From positions 62,001-126,000 of the forward strand of contig NZ_JAAKGV010000014.1 of the NCBI RefSeq assembly GCF_011043735.1: a stretch of 64,000 nucleotides of DNA. The letters are read 5' to 3'. The position numbers and the translations under genes are program-made. The notes beneath the pieces are model-generated. The model had not been told where the DNA came from. It ran no database searches and saw nothing but the letters and a program-made list of their open reading frames with translations. Shown piece by piece: positions 9,377-17,229 of the stretch (position 1 is its first letter; each line of letters starts with the position of its first letter). Source of the DNA: Methylobacterium sp. DB0501. GTDB taxonomy: Bacteria; Pseudomonadota; Alphaproteobacteria; Rhizobiales; Beijerinckiaceae.

Positions 9377-11431
9377 ATGGCGCAGTCCGCCTCCGCGCCG
9401 GCGCTGGCCCGGCAAACCGCCCCGCCGGTCCCGAAAGCCGGGCTCGGCCGCTTCGTCGGCCTCCTCGGGGCCGTGGCCCTCGTCGTCTTCCTGGCGGCCT
9501 TCCCGCACGTCGTCACCAGCCAGTACTACATCCACCTGCTGGTGGTGATCGCGATCTACGCGATCCTGATCCTCGGCCTCGACATCGTGGTCGGGTATAC
9601 CGGCCAGGTCTCGCTGGGCCATGCCGGGCTGTTCGGCATCGGCGCCTACGCGGCGGCCGTGCTGTTCCTCAAGTTCAAGCTCGGGCTGTGGGTCGGGCTC
9701 GTCGCCGGCATCGGCGTCACCGCCGCCTTCGGGCTGCTGCTGGCGATTCCGGCGCTCCGGGTCAGCGGGCCCTACCTCGCGATGGTGACGCTCGCCTTCG
9801 GCACCATCATCCAGATCTTCATCAACGAGATGACCGATCTGACCAACGGCCCGCTCGGCATCACCCTGCCGCCGGCCCGCGTCCTCGACTTCTCGCTGAT
9901 CGGCATGCAGGCGCCCTGGGGCGCGGCGGGTCGCAAGCTCGAATTCTACTACCTCGTCTGCGCCTGCCTGCTCGCCACCATCCTGGTGGTCAACCGGGTG
10001 GTGCGCTCGCCCTTCGGCCGTGCCTTCGAGGCCCTGCGCGATTCGCCGATCGCCTGCGACTGCATGGGCGTCAGCGTCTACCGCTACAAGGTCTACGCCT
10101 TCGTCATCTCGGCGGCGCTCGCGGGCCTTGCCGGGGCTTTGTTCGCGTGGTCGGAACGCTACGTCGCGCCGAACTCCTACGGCTTCGAGCTGACGGTCCT
10201 GTTCCTGCTCGCCGTCACCATGGGCGGGCGCAAGTCGCGCTCCGGACCGCTGATCGGCGCCGCCATCATCGTGATGATGCCGAACATCCTGGCCGATATC
10301 GGCTTGGTGCGGATCATGGCCGGCATCATCGCCGCGCTCGCCGTCGTCGTGGTCGGCCTCGCCTTCCTGCGCCGCCAGGACAACCGGATGACCCTGCTCA
10401 TCCCGGGCGCCCTCTGCCTCGCCTTCTTCCCGGCGACGCTCGCCATGGACTCGGTGACGGATTTCCGTCTCACCGTCTTCGGCCTGATGATCCTGTTCGT
10501 GGTCTATTACCTGCCGGACGGCATCGTCGGCTTCCTGCGCGAGAAGCTGCCCTTCCTGCGCCCACACCATACCGGCGCCACCCAGGAACTCGCGGCCTCC
10601 GGCGAGGCGCTGATCCGCCAGGGCGGCCGCTCCGGCGCCGATCCGCTGCTCAAGGTCGAGCGGGCGGTGATGCAGTTCGGCGGCCTCAAGGCCCTCAACG
10701 AGGTCGATCTCGCCGTGCGGCCGGGCACGATCCACGGGCTGATCGGCCCGAACGGCTCGGGCAAGAGCACGATGATGAACGTGCTCACCGGCATCTACAA
10801 GCCGACCGCCGGCAGCGTCTCGCTCGCCACCGGTGCCGACGCCGCCAAGCGCCTGGACGGCCGCACGCCGTCCGAGATCGCCCTGTCGGGCGTCGCCCGC
10901 ACCTTCCAGAACGTCCAGCTCTTCCGCGAGATGACGGCCCTGGAGAACGTGCTGGTCGGCCTGCACCACAGCTTCCACGGCACCTTGTTCGACGCGATTC
11001 TCGGCACCCCGCGGCGCCGGCGCGAGGAACGAGAGGCGCGGGCCCGCGCCATGGCGATCCTGGACTTCGTGGGCCTCGGCCCGCTGGCCCAGATCGAGGC
11101 GCGCAACCTGCCTTACGGCAAGCAGCGCCTCCTCGAGATCGGCCGCGCGCTCGCCCTCGACCCCGTCCTGCTCCTCCTCGACGAGCCGGCCGCGGGCCTC
11201 ACCGCCCCGGACATCGCCGAACTCACCCTCATCATCCGCAAGATCCGCGACGCCGGCATCACGGTGATCCTGATCGAGCACCACATGGACGTGGTGATGG
11301 GGCTGTGCGACCGCGTCAGCGTGCTCGATTTCGGCCACAAGATCGCCGAGGGCGGCGCCCGCGAGGTCCAGTCCGACCCCAAGGTCATCGAAGCCTATCT
11401 CGGCAGCCCGGTTGCCGACGCCGCGGAGTAG
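9377..11431 (+). CDS. Fused ABC importer permease-ATPase (LivM-LivG fusion)
   Basis: One 684-residue polypeptide joins two normally separate subunits. Residues about 25-395 form a LivM-type permease with some 9-10 membrane segments (GLDIVVGYTGQVSLGHAGLFGIGAYAAA, VTMGGRKSRSGPLIG). Residues about 425-680 form a LivG ATPase: Walker A GPNGSGKST at about 457-465, signature LPYGKQRLLEIGRAL, Walker B LLLLDEPAAGL, H-loop IEHHMD. The frame is open throughout and both halves keep all key residues, so this is a true fusion. With LivH and LivF it would give a heterodimeric permease with two different ATPase domains. LivF follows after 4 bases. Confidence 0.95.
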   Translation: MAQSASAPALARQTAPPVPKAGLGRFVGLLGAVALVVFLAAFPHVVTSQYYIHLLVVIAIYAILILGLDIVVGYTGQVSLGHAGLFGIGAYAAAVLFLKFKLGLWVGLVAGIGVTAAFGLLLAIPALRVSGPYLAMVTLAFGTIIQIFINEMTDLTNGPLGITLPPARVLDFSLIGMQAPWGAAGRKLEFYYLVCACLLATILVVNRVVRSPFGRAFEALRDSPIACDCMGVSVYRYKVYAFVISAALAGLAGALFAWSERYVAPNSYGFELTVLFLLAVTMGGRKSRSGPLIGAAIIVMMPNILADIGLVRIMAGIIAALAVVVVGLAFLRRQDNRMTLLIPGALCLAFFPATLAMDSVTDFRLTVFGLMILFVVYYLPDGIVGFLREKLPFLRPHHTGATQELAASGEALIRQGGRSGADPLLKVERAVMQFGGLKALNEVDLAVRPGTIHGLIGPNGSGKSTMMNVLTGIYKPTAGSVSLATGADAAKRLDGRTPSEIALSGVARTFQNVQLFREMTALENVLVGLHHSFHGTLFDAILGTPRRRREEREARARAMAILDFVGLGPLAQIEARNLPYGKQRLLEIGRALALDPVLLLLDEPAAGLTAPDIAELTLIIRKIRDAGITVILIEHHMDVVMGLCDRVSVLDFGHKIAEGGAREVQSDPKVIEAYLGSPVADAAE

Positions 11432-11435
11432 AGAG

Positions 11436-12158
11436 ATGCTCGATGTCAGCGGCCTGTCGGCCGGCTACGGCCAGATCGAGGTCCTGCACGGCCTCACCTT
11501 CACGGTGCCGAAGGGCCAGGTCGTCACCCTGATCGGCTCCAACGGGGCCGGCAAGACCACCACGATGCGGGCGCTGTCGGGCATGATCAAGCCGCGCGCC
11601 GGCTCGATCAAGCTCAACGGCCGCGAGATCGGCGGCCTGGAGAGCCACGACGTCGCCCGCACCGGGCTTGCCCACTCGCCCGAGGGGCGGCGGGTCTTCC
11701 CGACCCTCTCGGTCGAGGACAACCTGACGCTCGGCGCCTTCCCGCGCCTCACCGGTTCGCGGCCGAAGGGCGACGTCAACGCCGACCGGGAGCGGGCCTA
11801 CACCCTGTTCCCGCGCCTGCGCGAGCGGCGCACCCAGCTCGCCGGCACGCTGTCGGGTGGCGAGCAGCAGATGCTCGCCATGGGCCGGGCCCTGATGCTG
11901 CGCCCGGAGATCCTGCTCCTCGACGAGCCCTCGATGGGCCTCGCCCCGAAGCTGGTGGAGGAGGTGTTCCGCATCATCCGCCGGCTCAAGGAGGAGCAGG
12001 TGACGATGCTCTTGGTCGAGCAGTTCGCCATGGCGGCGCTCGGGGTGGCCGACCACGCCTATGTGCTGGAGAACGGCCGCATCCGCTTCCAGGGCCCGGC
12101 GGCGCAGCTGCGCAACGATCCGCAGGTGCGGGCGGCGTATCTGGGCGGAGGGCACTGA
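11436..12158 (+). CDS. livF: ABC importer ATP-binding protein, LivF type
   Basis: A 240-residue cytoplasmic ATPase with Walker A GSNGAGKTT, the LivF hallmark HSPEGRRVFPTLSVEDNL, signature LSGGEQQMLAMGRAL, Walker B LLLDEPSMGLAP and the H-loop region VEQF. In LivF proteins that position is usually not histidine, as here. It completes the importer begun at 7140. The ATG at 11436 lies 4 bases after the fusion gene's stop and uses a GGAG overlapping that stop codon, which suggests translational coupling. A TTG 24 bases earlier is in frame but less likely. Confidence 0.94.
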   Translation: MLDVSGLSAGYGQIEVLHGLTFTVPKGQVVTLIGSNGAGKTTTMRALSGMIKPRAGSIKLNGREIGGLESHDVARTGLAHSPEGRRVFPTLSVEDNLTLGAFPRLTGSRPKGDVNADRERAYTLFPRLRERRTQLAGTLSGGEQQMLAMGRALMLRPEILLLDEPSMGLAPKLVEEVFRIIRRLKEEQVTMLLVEQFAMAALGVADHAYVLENGRIRFQGPAAQLRNDPQVRAAYLGGGH

Positions 12159-12167
12159 GTCTGCCTG

Positions 12168-12198
12168 ACCGGCGGGGTGCCCTCGCGCCACCGCCGGT
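12168..12198 (+). terminator. Probable terminator of the ABC importer operon
   Basis: Ten bases after livF ends, ACCGGCGG pairs with CCGCCGGT, extended by GTG/CAC, giving a GC-rich stem with a loop of about 9 bases. There is no strong T tract afterwards, as is common in such GC-rich genomes. Confidence 0.5.
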
Positions 12199-12248
12199 TC
12201 ACCGCCCTCGGTTCGTCATGCGTCGGAGACGGGATCGGGAAACAAGCC

Positions 12249-12470
12249 GTGAAATCGTTGCTTGCCGTCGCCGCGCTACTCACCGTCGCCCCAGCCATCC
12301 CGCCGGCGCGGGCCCTCGGGAACCCGGCCTCGGCGCATTGCACCTCGGTCGGCGGGCGCCTCGAGATCCGGAAAGGGCCTCAGGGCGAAGCCGGCTATTG
12401 CCACCTACCGGACGGGCGCGTGGTCGAGGAGTGGCAGCTGTTTCGCGAGGCGAGCCAGGCGAGACGCTGA
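12249..12470 (+). CDS. Small exported DUF333 protein
   Basis: A 73-residue protein starting at a GTG: a signal peptide (VKSLLAVAALLTVAPAIPPARA) and then the DUF333 unit NPASAHCTSVGGRLEIRKG..G..GYCHLPDGRVVEEWQLFR. DUF333 proteins (often mislabelled putative hemolysin) are small periplasmic proteins of unknown role with two conserved cysteines, seen here in AHCTSVGG and GYCHLPDG, which may form a disulfide. A GGGA lies about 10 bases before the GTG. It sits 90 bases after livF, beyond the probable terminator. Confidence 0.75.
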   Translation: MKSLLAVAALLTVAPAIPPARALGNPASAHCTSVGGRLEIRKGPQGEAGYCHLPDGRVVEEWQLFREASQARR

Positions 12471-12510
12471 AAGAACGTCCGCTTCTCTCGCGGTCGTGAA
12501 GCCCTCCATC

Positions 12511-12552
12511 GTCATTCCGGGCTCCGCTGCACGGCTCCGGAACGACGCGGTG
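12511..12552. repeat. Short GTCATTCCGGG palindromic repeat
   Basis: GTCATTCCGGGCTCCG is followed by a near reverse complement ending CGGCTCCGGAACGAC and then GCGGTGGATG. It is a short relative of the elements at 4725, 39391 and 58265, placed between two convergent genes. Confidence 0.6.
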
Positions 12553-12621
12553 GATGTCAGGTCTGCCGGGCGCCGGTCGAAAAACGCACGTGGCCGGAAC
12601 CCGGAAGCGGAGCCCCGCCCG

Positions 12622-13974
12622 CTACTTCGCCTTTAGGAACTCCCCCACCTCCAGCAGCACGAACTCGTTGTCGTCGACCTTGTGCGGGTCGCGGCTCGCC
12701 GAGAACGGCAGGTTGTTGTCGTTGCCGACGATGATGTGGGTATCGTCGACCTTATCGACGTTCTCGATGGTCAAGAACGGCATGGCGAGCGCGCCGTCGG
12801 TGAGCGGCTTGCGCGCCTTCTTGCCGGGGTCGGCGATGCGCATCAGGTCGATGAAGCCGATCTTGCGCACCGGGCCGCCCTGGTTGGCGTCGGTCATCTC
12901 GATCTTATAGACGCGTTTGAACTTCGCCGGGACCGAGAAGCAGCCGGGCCCCTTCCGGCCCGCCGGGCAGGCCTGGTCGGCGGTGCCCTCGCCGTCGTCG
13001 CGCTCGATGACCAGGCCGGTCGTGCCGTCGATCAGGTTGAAGTCGCCGATGGCGTTGCCGGCCTGCTCGAGCGGGTAGAGCCAGGAACGGCCGGTCCACT
13101 TTTCCGCCTTGGTGTCGAATTCGAGGATGCGGAGCACGTCCCGTCCGTCATGCTTCTCGAACGCCTTCGCCTCGGCGTTCCAGAGCGGGCCTTCGAGCAG
13201 GGCGTAGAGCCGGCTGCCGTCCGCTGAGGCCGCCATGCCCTCGAAGCCCTTCGAGCGGCGAGAATCGAACGCCACCGTGCCGCCGGGCATCGCCGGAGTG
13301 GTCACCGCCGGGTTGTCGGGGGAGCGGACCGGCTTGTCCGATGCGAGGGTGTCGAAGACCGCCTCGACCTTGCCGGTACGGTCGGCCTTGATCAGGAAGG
13401 GGCCGAACTCGTCGCCGATCCAGATCGTGTCGCCGACGAACTGGAAGCTCTCGGGATCGAAATCGCTGCCGGTGAGGTACCGGCTGTCGGTCGCCTCGTT
13501 GACGATGCGGAACGGCACCTTCTTGTCGGGATCGCGCAGGAAGATCGTCTCCAGCCGCTCGACGCGGCCCGTCTCGAAGTCGATCCGGTAATGGTTGAGG
13601 TAGAGCATCGAATCGGGCGAGTTCGCCTTGGTGCCGAAGCCGTTGTCGGTCAGCACCCAGTAGGTCCCGTCCGGCCCGTGCTTGATGCCGGAATAGCCCT
13701 GGAGCGGCTGTCCCTTGAGCGGCAGCCTCACATTGGTGGCGCGCCCCATCGACTGCGCCTCGACGGTGCCGACCGCCTCGACCCGCCGGCCGGTGGTGAA
13801 CTTGCCCGGGGTGGCGAGATCCTTCGGCGCGTCGGCCGGCAGCGGCACGACGCTTTCGGCCGGCAACACGGCATGGCCGGCGAGCGTGGCGGGGAAGGCC
13901 TGCGGCTCCTGTGCCAGGGCGACGGCGCTGCCCGAGAGCAGGAGCGAGAGAGCGAAGAGGGGACGGCGCGGCAT
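12622..13974 (-). CDS. Exported phytase-like / esterase-like protein
   Basis: A 450-residue protein with a signal peptide (MPRRPLFALSLLLSGSAVALAQ) and a single phytase-like beta-propeller domain (PF13449 type): YSGIKHGPDGTYWVLTDNGFG near residue 90, DFDPESFQFVGDTIWIGDEFGPFLI, FEGMAASADGSRLYALLEG, and DNNLPFSASRDP near the end. These proteins are exported and often annotated as esterase-like activity of phytase; the real substrate is unknown. GAGG lies 5 bases before the ATG at 13974, which supports this start over an upstream in-frame ATG at 14019. Confidence 0.88.
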   Translation of the reverse strand: MPRRPLFALSLLLSGSAVALAQEPQAFPATLAGHAVLPAESVVPLPADAPKDLATPGKFTTGRRVEAVGTVEAQSMGRATNVRLPLKGQPLQGYSGIKHGPDGTYWVLTDNGFGTKANSPDSMLYLNHYRIDFETGRVERLETIFLRDPDKKVPFRIVNEATDSRYLTGSDFDPESFQFVGDTIWIGDEFGPFLIKADRTGKVEAVFDTLASDKPVRSPDNPAVTTPAMPGGTVAFDSRRSKGFEGMAASADGSRLYALLEGPLWNAEAKAFEKHDGRDVLRILEFDTKAEKWTGRSWLYPLEQAGNAIGDFNLIDGTTGLVIERDDGEGTADQACPAGRKGPGCFSVPAKFKRVYKIEMTDANQGGPVRKIGFIDLMRIADPGKKARKPLTDGALAMPFLTIENVDKVDDTHIIVGNDNNLPFSASRDPHKVDDNEFVLLEVGEFLKAK

Positions 13975-14099
13975 GGGATCCTCGGCGGATGGGCGCGGCC
14001 GTTCTTGCGCATGCCCCATGTCAGCCCGGTGACGACGTCAACCAGGTGGACGACGCCGGGCGGGTCCCGGGGCACGCCGCCGTCGGGCTCGCCCCCGCC

Positions 14100-15785
14100 T
14101 CAGCCGTGATGAGGATCGCCCGGGGCCGGCATGGCCTTCACGCCGCGATCGAGGGCGGCGCGGATCCGGTCGGCGAGCTCGGCCTTGCGGTAGGGCTTGC
14201 CGAGCACGTCCATGGTCGGGGCGGTCGGCCCTTCCGCCACCAGATCCTCGTTGTAGCCGGTGGTCAGCAGAACCGGCAGGTTCGGCCGCAAGGCTTGCGC
14301 CCGCTCGGCCAGGATCAGGCCGTTGACGCTGCCCGGCATCACGATGTCGGAGAACAGGAGGTCGATCCGCTCGCCGTTCTCCAGAATGCTCAAGGCCTCG
14401 GTCCCGTCGCGGGCCGACAGCACGTGGTAGCCGAGGCTCTGGAGGTATTCGCGGGCGAGCGCGCGGACGTCGTCGCTGTCCTCGACCAGCAGCACGGTCT
14501 CGTCGCCGCGCCGTAGGATCGCCCTCGGCTCGGCGGGCTCCTCCTCGACGGTCGCGCCGGAGCCGGCGGGGAACAGCATCGTGATGGTGGTGCCGCCTTG
14601 CCCGGTCTCGCCCTGGTTGGCCTGTCTCGGCCGGCTCTCGATCTCGAGCCGGCCGCGGGATTGCTGCACGAAGCCGTGCGCCATGGCGAGGCCGAGGCCG
14701 GTGCCCTTGCCGGGGCCCTTGGTCGAGAAGAACGGCTCGGTCGCCCGCTCGGCGACGTGGGCCGGCATGCCCTCGCCCTCGTCGCGGACCCGGAGCGCCA
14801 CGTAATCGCCGGGCGGCAGGTTGCGGGCCCGTCCGTTGCCGTTCAGGTGCACGGAGGCGGTCGAGATCGTCACCGTGCCGCCCGCTGGCATCGCGTCGCG
14901 GGCGTTGATGAGCACGTTGAGCAGCGCCATCTCGAGGTTGGTGCGGTCGAGGGTGACCGCCGGCAGCCGCGGCGTCAGGTCGAGGCGCACCGAGACGGTG
15001 CTGCCGAGCGTGCTCTCCGCCACCTCGGCGAGGTTGAGCACCAGGGCGTTGAGGTTGAGCGAGCGCGGCTCGAGCCGCGCCTTGCGGGCGAAGGACAGGA
15101 GCTGCTTCGTCAGCTTGGCGCCGCGCTCGGCAGCGCCGGCCGCGTTGGCGAGCTGTCGCTGCGCCCGCTCGCCGGTGACGGAGCTGCGCGCCAGTTCGAG
15201 GTTGCCGGTGACGACCTGCAGCAGGTTGTTGAAGTCGTGGGCGAGGCCGGCGGTGAGCTGGCCGATCGCCTCCATCTTCTGCGCCTGGCGGAAGGCCTGC
15301 TCCGACACCCGCCGCCGGGTCACGTCGAGCTGCGAGGCGAAGAAGTAGACGATCTCGCCTGCCGAGTCGAAGACCGGGCCGATGAAGATGCCGTTCCAGA
15401 ACGGCGAACCGTCGCGCTTGTAGTTGAGGATCTCGGTCGCGATCGCCCGGCGCTCCGCGACCGCCTGGCGCAGCTCGGCCACGGTCTCGCGGCTGGTCTC
15501 CGGCCCCTGCAGGAAGCGGCAGTTGCGGCCAACCAGTTCGGATTGGGCGTAGCCGGTGAGATCCTGGAACGCCCGGTTGGCGAACGCGATCGGATTGTCG
15601 GGCTGGCGCGGATCCGTCAGGATCATCGGCATCCGGGTCATCTCGATCGCAGCGAAGAACACGCTGCCGCGGTCGTCGAGACCCGGCTCGCGGATCACCG
15701 CCGATTTCAGATGCGCGTAGGACGGGGCCTCCGCGGCGTGGTGGGCTCCCGGATCCGGCGATCCGGCCTTGTCGTCGTCGCTCAC
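14100..15785 (-). CDS. Blue-light LOV hybrid histidine kinase with receiver domain
   Basis: A soluble 561-residue sensor. Residues about 41-155 form a LOV-type PAS domain: NRAFQDLTGY, then GRNCRFLQG with Cys89, the residue that forms the flavin adduct in LOV photoreceptors, and FFASQLDVT with Gln152. A HisKA domain follows (LTAGLAHDFNNLL, His183), then HATPase_c (NVLINARDAMP, DEGEGMP, GTGLGLAMAHG) and a C-terminal receiver (VEDSDD, FSDIVMPG with Asp480, LGKPY with Lys530). It should autophosphorylate in response to blue light. Output partners are not encoded next to it. The GTG start at 15785 is inferred from domain boundaries; the longer upstream open frame runs through the tRNA and is not real. 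Its last gene neighbour is the phytase-like gene, 125 bases away. Confidence 0.92.
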   Translation of the reverse strand: MSDDDKAGSPDPGAHHAAEAPSYAHLKSAVIREPGLDDRGSVFFAAIEMTRMPMILTDPRQPDNPIAFANRAFQDLTGYAQSELVGRNCRFLQGPETSRETVAELRQAVAERRAIATEILNYKRDGSPFWNGIFIGPVFDSAGEIVYFFASQLDVTRRRVSEQAFRQAQKMEAIGQLTAGLAHDFNNLLQVVTGNLELARSSVTGERAQRQLANAAGAAERGAKLTKQLLSFARKARLEPRSLNLNALVLNLAEVAESTLGSTVSVRLDLTPRLPAVTLDRTNLEMALLNVLINARDAMPAGGTVTISTASVHLNGNGRARNLPPGDYVALRVRDEGEGMPAHVAERATEPFFSTKGPGKGTGLGLAMAHGFVQQSRGRLEIESRPRQANQGETGQGGTTITMLFPAGSGATVEEEPAEPRAILRRGDETVLLVEDSDDVRALAREYLQSLGYHVLSARDGTEALSILENGERIDLLFSDIVMPGSVNGLILAERAQALRPNLPVLLTTGYNEDLVAEGPTAPTMDVLGKPYRKAELADRIRAALDRGVKAMPAPGDPHHG

Positions 15786-16025
15786 ACCGCCACCCGGCTC
15801 ACCATCCGCCACCCCGCCGGTGCCGTCCAATTCCGTGGCGCGACAATGGGGTGCGGGACGGGAACGCGCAAGGCCTCCTCCCCTCCCCTGCGGCAGGGTC
15901 GCTGCCGGAACGCCGCGAGCCGTAAAAGGCCGCCGCGCAAGAAACTCGGCCATCCGCCACGAACGGCCTTGCGGCCCCCGGAAGCCCTCGCTATAAGCCC
16001 CCTCGTCGGCCACGGGCCGGCCGTT

Positions 16026-16102
16026 CGGAGTGTAGCGCAGTCTGGTAGCGCACCACGTTCGGGACGTGGGGGTCGCAGGTTCAAATCCTGCCACTCCGAC
16101 CA
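16026..16102 (+). tRNA. tRNA-Pro (anticodon CGG), copy 1
   Basis: A full 77-base cloverleaf: acceptor CGGAGTG pairs with CACTCCG, anticodon stem CCACG/CGTGG encloses TTCGGGA with anticodon CGG, the T arm contains GGTTCAAATCC, and the 3' CCA is encoded. It reads CCG proline codons. Confidence 0.96.
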
Positions 16103-16190
16103 GCGCTCTCACGAGCCCTGTGTCATCCCGAGACTAAGCGGCATCTGCGAAGATGTTGTGACAAGACGAAGCGAGTGCCTTCGGGCGCGT

Positions 16191-16267
16191 CGGAGTGTAG
16201 CGCAGTCTGGTAGCGCACCACGTTCGGGACGTGGGGGTCGCAGGTTCAAATCCTGCCACTCCGACCA
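16191..16267 (+). tRNA. tRNA-Pro (anticodon CGG), copy 2
   Basis: Base for base identical to the copy at 16026-16102, with CCA encoded and 88 bases between the two. The spacer carries a degenerate GTCATCCCGAG repeat. The tandem arrangement suggests a recent duplication and probable co-transcription. Confidence 0.96.
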
Positions 16268-16619
16268 TTCTTCCGCCGCCGGGCGGATCATCGCATCGCA
16301 GATCGCCACAGTTTATCCCCAGGAACCATCGTGCCCGGGCTGGTGCCGCGCTTCCGCGCCGGCGGCCGCCATCGGTCGTTGCCTCGTGGCCGGAACCGGC
16401 CCGCGACGGACGTCGTTCCGCAGAGCGCCGGCCCCGTCCGAACGGCTGGTCTACGCCGAAGAGCGTAGCCCCTTTCGTAATCATAAGTTAGTCACGCACC
16501 CCACTCGTTGATTGACGAACAGCGGCTACGTCCACAGGCTTAACCTCTGTGAACGCTCAGTCTGTTTGACGTTTGACCCTCGCCATGTATTCCTTCGAGA
16601 TGAATAAAAACGGGGTGGG
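16268..16619. other. AT-richer leader region upstream of the MucR-type gene
   Basis: No gene is seen. The last 150 bases are much richer in A and T than the neighbourhood. They hold an inverted pair CGTAGCC ... GGCTACG and, at 16566-16593, a plausible promoter listed separately. MucR/Ros proteins bind AT-rich DNA and often control their own genes, so this is a likely autoregulatory region. Confidence 0.45.
16566..16593 (+). promoter_or_regulatory. Candidate promoter of the MucR-type gene
   Basis: TTGACG at 16566-16571 and TATTCC at 16588-16593 are separated by 16 bases, giving a start near 16600 and a short leader. GTTTGAC occurs twice in direct succession here, so the exact -35 box is uncertain. 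Confidence 0.4.
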
Positions 16620-17114
16620 ATGATGAACGTCGAGGAGAACGGCTCTGGTGACCGCGTGGTCGATCTTTGTGCCACCATCATCACGGCCTACGTGTCGAAC
16701 AACGCGGTACCGCCGAACGAATTGCCGCCGATGATCGGCGCCATCCACTCGACGCTGACCCAGCTGATGGCCCCGCCGGCCCCCGAGGCGCCGAAACCCG
16801 AGCCGCCGATCCCGATCCGCCGGACGGTCACGCCCGATCACATCATCAGCCTCGAAGACGGCAAGCCCTACAAGACGCTCAAGCGCCACCTCGCCGGCCG
16901 CGGCCTCACGCCCGACCAGTATCGCGAGAAGTGGGGCCTGCCGCGCGACTACCCGATGGTGGCGTCCAACTACGCCTCGCAGCGCTCGGAACTCGCCAAG
17001 AACAGCGGGCTCGGCCGGCGCCGCCTGCGCGGGGCCGAGGGGGGCGACGATGGCGCGCCGGCGGCCGCACCGGCTGCGCGGCGCGGGCGGCCCAAGGGGA
17101 GCCGGACCCAGTAA
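16620..17114 (+). CDS. MucR/Ros-family transcriptional regulator lacking zinc ligands
   Basis: A 164-residue DNA-binding protein with the MucR core TPDHIISLEDGKPYKTLKRHLAGRGLTPDQYREKWGLPRDYPMVASNYASQRSELAK in shortened citation: DHIISLEDGK, LKRHL, LTPDQYREKWGLP, DYPMVA. MucR proteins silence AT-rich and symbiosis, surface or cell-cycle genes. Here the first zinc cysteine is Ser77, the second position is Asp80, and the histidine expected after LKRH is missing, so a Ros-type zinc site cannot form. The C-terminus ends in an AT-hook-like RRGRPKGSR. Two ATGs lie in tandem (16620 and 16623), either of which could start the protein. It follows the two tRNA genes but has its own AT-rich promoter region. 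Confidence 0.9.
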   Translation: MMNVEENGSGDRVVDLCATIITAYVSNNAVPPNELPPMIGAIHSTLTQLMAPPAPEAPKPEPPIPIRRTVTPDHIISLEDGKPYKTLKRHLAGRGLTPDQYREKWGLPRDYPMVASNYASQRSELAKNSGLGRRRLRGAEGGDDGAPAAAPAARRGRPKGSRTQ

Positions 17115-17229
17115 GCCGGGCGGTTCTCGAGCCGGGGGGCCTCGAACGGGAAGGTTCTTGCGCCGGCGACGCCCCGGGTTACCATCGCCGGATGACCGTC
17201 GCGCGGTCGCGACGATGGAAGGCGAGCCG

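Noticed and set aside
15786..16112. An N-terminal extension of the LOV kinase beginning in the tRNA
   Set aside because: The extension translates tRNA sequence (the well-known GVAGFEPATPTSRT artefact) and low-complexity DNA; the LOV domain needs none of it.
16026..16619. A genomic island integrated at tRNA-Pro
   Set aside because: No integrase, direct attachment repeat beyond the duplicated tRNA itself, or foreign-looking gene cargo follows; the next genes are ordinary chromosomal ones.
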